This document shows positions 62,830-64,000 of a DNA stretch of 64,000 nt, in pieces. Where the stretch lies: contig JASJOS010000001.1 in assembly GCA_030068525.1 (NCBI GenBank), forward strand, positions 620,001 through 684,000. The letters are read 5' to 3'. The position numbers and the translations under genes were made by a program. Positions within the stretch are counted from its first letter, which is position 1. Each line of letters begins with the position of its first letter. The notes under the pieces are model-generated. The model did not search any database, had not been told where the DNA came from, and worked only from the letters and a program-made list of their open reading frames with translations. The stretch comes from Xanthocytophaga flava. Lineage in GTDB: Bacteria; Bacteroidota; Bacteroidia; Cytophagales; 172606-1.

Positions 62830-63285
62830 CTATCGTTTATATGCCTCTTTTAACTCCTCCCGTAACTTCATCAATAGCTTCCCTAATTTATTTTTCCCAC
62901 TCCCATCACCTCCATCTCCCCAATAGGAATCATTTTCTGTATGTTCTATGATTCTAACATCTCCTGTCTTCAGTAGAAGTTCGGCAAGTTCAGTATGTTG
63001 AGTAAACTTTGCTTTAATAGCCTCATACATAATATTGTCTTTTACACTATCCCAATCTCGTCGAAGCTTCAATTTTCGACTTCTGCCTAATTCAGCTGCT
63101 TTCATAGGGCTTATGGCTTTACGGATAGTTTCTTCGTAGGGAGTATCCACAAACTTCTGCGCCTGAAAGTAATGTTCAGATGTAGGCCACATTTTTCCTT
63201 TTAGCTTAATGGGATAAAGGGCAAAGTTGGAAAACTCTCCATAGGTATCACCAACACTATAAAAAAATATATCTTCCGTTTCCAT
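62830..63285 (-). CDS. NADAR domain protein (YbiA-like)
   Basis: This 151-residue protein has the DUF1768/NADAR pattern: YGEFSNFALYPIKLKGKMWP with the start-of-domain FSNF, TSEHYFQAQKF with the conserved Glu and His, ISPMKAAELGRSRKLKLRRD, and the end NDSYWGDGGDGSGKNKLGKL. NADAR proteins include YbiA-type N-glycosidases and ADP-ribosylguanine hydrolases. Which activity this one has is not shown by sequence alone. It is 10 nt from the genes on both sides. Confidence 0.9.
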   Translation of the reverse strand: METEDIFFYSVGDTYGEFSNFALYPIKLKGKMWPTSEHYFQAQKFVDTPYEETIRKAISPMKAAELGRSRKLKLRRDWDSVKDNIMYEAIKAKFTQHTELAELLLKTGDVRIIEHTENDSYWGDGGDGSGKNKLGKLLMKLREELKEAYKR

Positions 63286-63295
63286 TCGAAAATCA

Positions 63296-63904
63296 TCAAT
63301 TAGACAAACCTTTATTTTGTTCTACTAATTGTTTTGCAAGATCATAATTCCAGGTACTTTCTTCAGCAGAAGGTACTCCACCTAAATAAAAATCATAAAC
63401 AATCTGGCAATCAAAAGCCCATATCAGTTGCCATAAGCTTTCTACACCTCCAAAAGGTGCGCCCCATGGATCATAGTACAACATAGCTTTGGTAGTTTCC
63501 AACTGTTCCAGTGCAACCAATGTATACTCACATGCCAGAATAGATTCAATAACTGACTCAAGGCTCCAGTTTCCTGGAGGAATAAAGAATGTATTATAGC
63601 TGCGAATAGCTACAGATGTCAAATCCCATAACCTCAAATATACTTTTCCTTCTTCACTCTGAAAATCAAAAGTATTCGTAAACCACTGTTTGGCAGATGG
63701 AGTCAAGTAGTTATTCCAATCCACAGTCGGAATAATTATTTCTCTATCCTTACTCTCATCTTCATCATCTTCCGGAAAATTAATTTTATCTGTCAGACTT
63801 TTGGTATGTTGTAATTGCCTAAAGATTTGTTGCAGACTAGTAAATGATTCCTTATTCGGATAGGTAAATAGGATATAAAAATAGGGTGTATTTAACTGTT
63901 TCAT
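63296..63904 (-). CDS. Hypothetical protein, first gene of the NADAR unit
   Basis: I do not recognise this 202-residue protein. It begins MKQLNTPYFYILFTYPNKES and is acidic (FPEDDEDESKDREI), with hydrophobic and aromatic stretches such as YLRLWDLTSVAIRSYNTFFI. No signal peptide. It ends 10 nt before the NADAR gene and so heads the unit in this window. The promoter would lie in 63905-64000, where I see no consensus match. Confidence 0.6.
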   Translation of the reverse strand: MKQLNTPYFYILFTYPNKESFTSLQQIFRQLQHTKSLTDKINFPEDDEDESKDREIIIPTVDWNNYLTPSAKQWFTNTFDFQSEEGKVYLRLWDLTSVAIRSYNTFFIPPGNWSLESVIESILACEYTLVALEQLETTKAMLYYDPWGAPFGGVESLWQLIWAFDCQIVYDFYLGGVPSAEESTWNYDLAKQLVEQNKGLSN

Positions 63905-64000
63905 TTTAGTACATTTATCCTTTATTCTTATTAAGGAATTACCAATAGAGTCTTAACAGACTTTGGCTCACTATTCAGCAATGTTTTTTTCTGCTCCCAA

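Overview
The window is a chromosomal segment of a low-GC Bacteroidota, most likely a Cytophagales member. The evidence is a porT (type IX secretion) homologue next to the menaquinone methyltransferase gene ubiE, a long S3 tail, weak ribosome-binding sites, and promoters of the Bacteroidota type (TTG, 19-21 nt, TAnnTTTG), seen best before rpsL, rplC, rpsH and tRNA-Ala. No CRISPR array, insertion sequence or rRNA was found.

Region 1 (1-16100, minus strand) holds the fused str, S10 and spc ribosomal clusters: rpsL-rpsG-fusA-rpsJ, then rplC-D-W-B-rpsS-rplV-rpsC-rplP-rpmC-rpsQ-rplN-X-E-rpsN-rpsH-rplF-rplR-rpsE-rpmD-rplO-secY-map-infA-rpmJ-rpsM (cut by the left edge). The gene order is classical, but the transcription layout is not one long operon. 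A strong terminator follows rpsJ, a near-consensus promoter precedes rplC, and another promoter with a leader hairpin lies between rpsN and rpsH.

Region 2 (16.4-32 kb) has purE and purK, a tRNA-Ala(GGC), and then accessory genes: a protein of about 23-residue tandem repeats, a TIGR03067-like small lipoprotein whose signal peptide begins at an ATA codon, a TonB-C/TPR protein beside a large palindrome, an acyltransferase, aconitase B, a leucine-rich-repeat protein, several unknowns and a topoisomerase IB. Upstream of the topoisomerase, on the far side of its stop, an AT-rich non-coding block carries iteron-like TGTTACAGT repeats and a perfect 20-bp inverted repeat.

Region 3 (32.4-60.7 kb) is housekeeping and envelope functions: a four-unit DUF1508 protein with a membrane segment and OmpA-like end, DUF2911, a deoxynucleoside kinase, an SLC13/RCK transporter, porT-ubiE, exbB-exbD, a sugar nucleotidyltransferase, a dipeptide epimerase with a KBL-like PLP enzyme, proline dehydrogenase, agmatine deiminase, an MFS transporter, a histidine kinase, an SDR, a CDF transporter, an exported MTA/SAH nucleosidase, a purine permease and two TPM proteins. 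Several convergent pairs share bidirectional terminators.

Region 4 (60.7-63.9 kb, minus strand) is a compact unit of uncharacterised genes around a NADAR-domain protein. One gene is split by a one-base excess in a T6 tract. This is the best candidate for an undescribed functional module, although its role is not visible from sequence alone.
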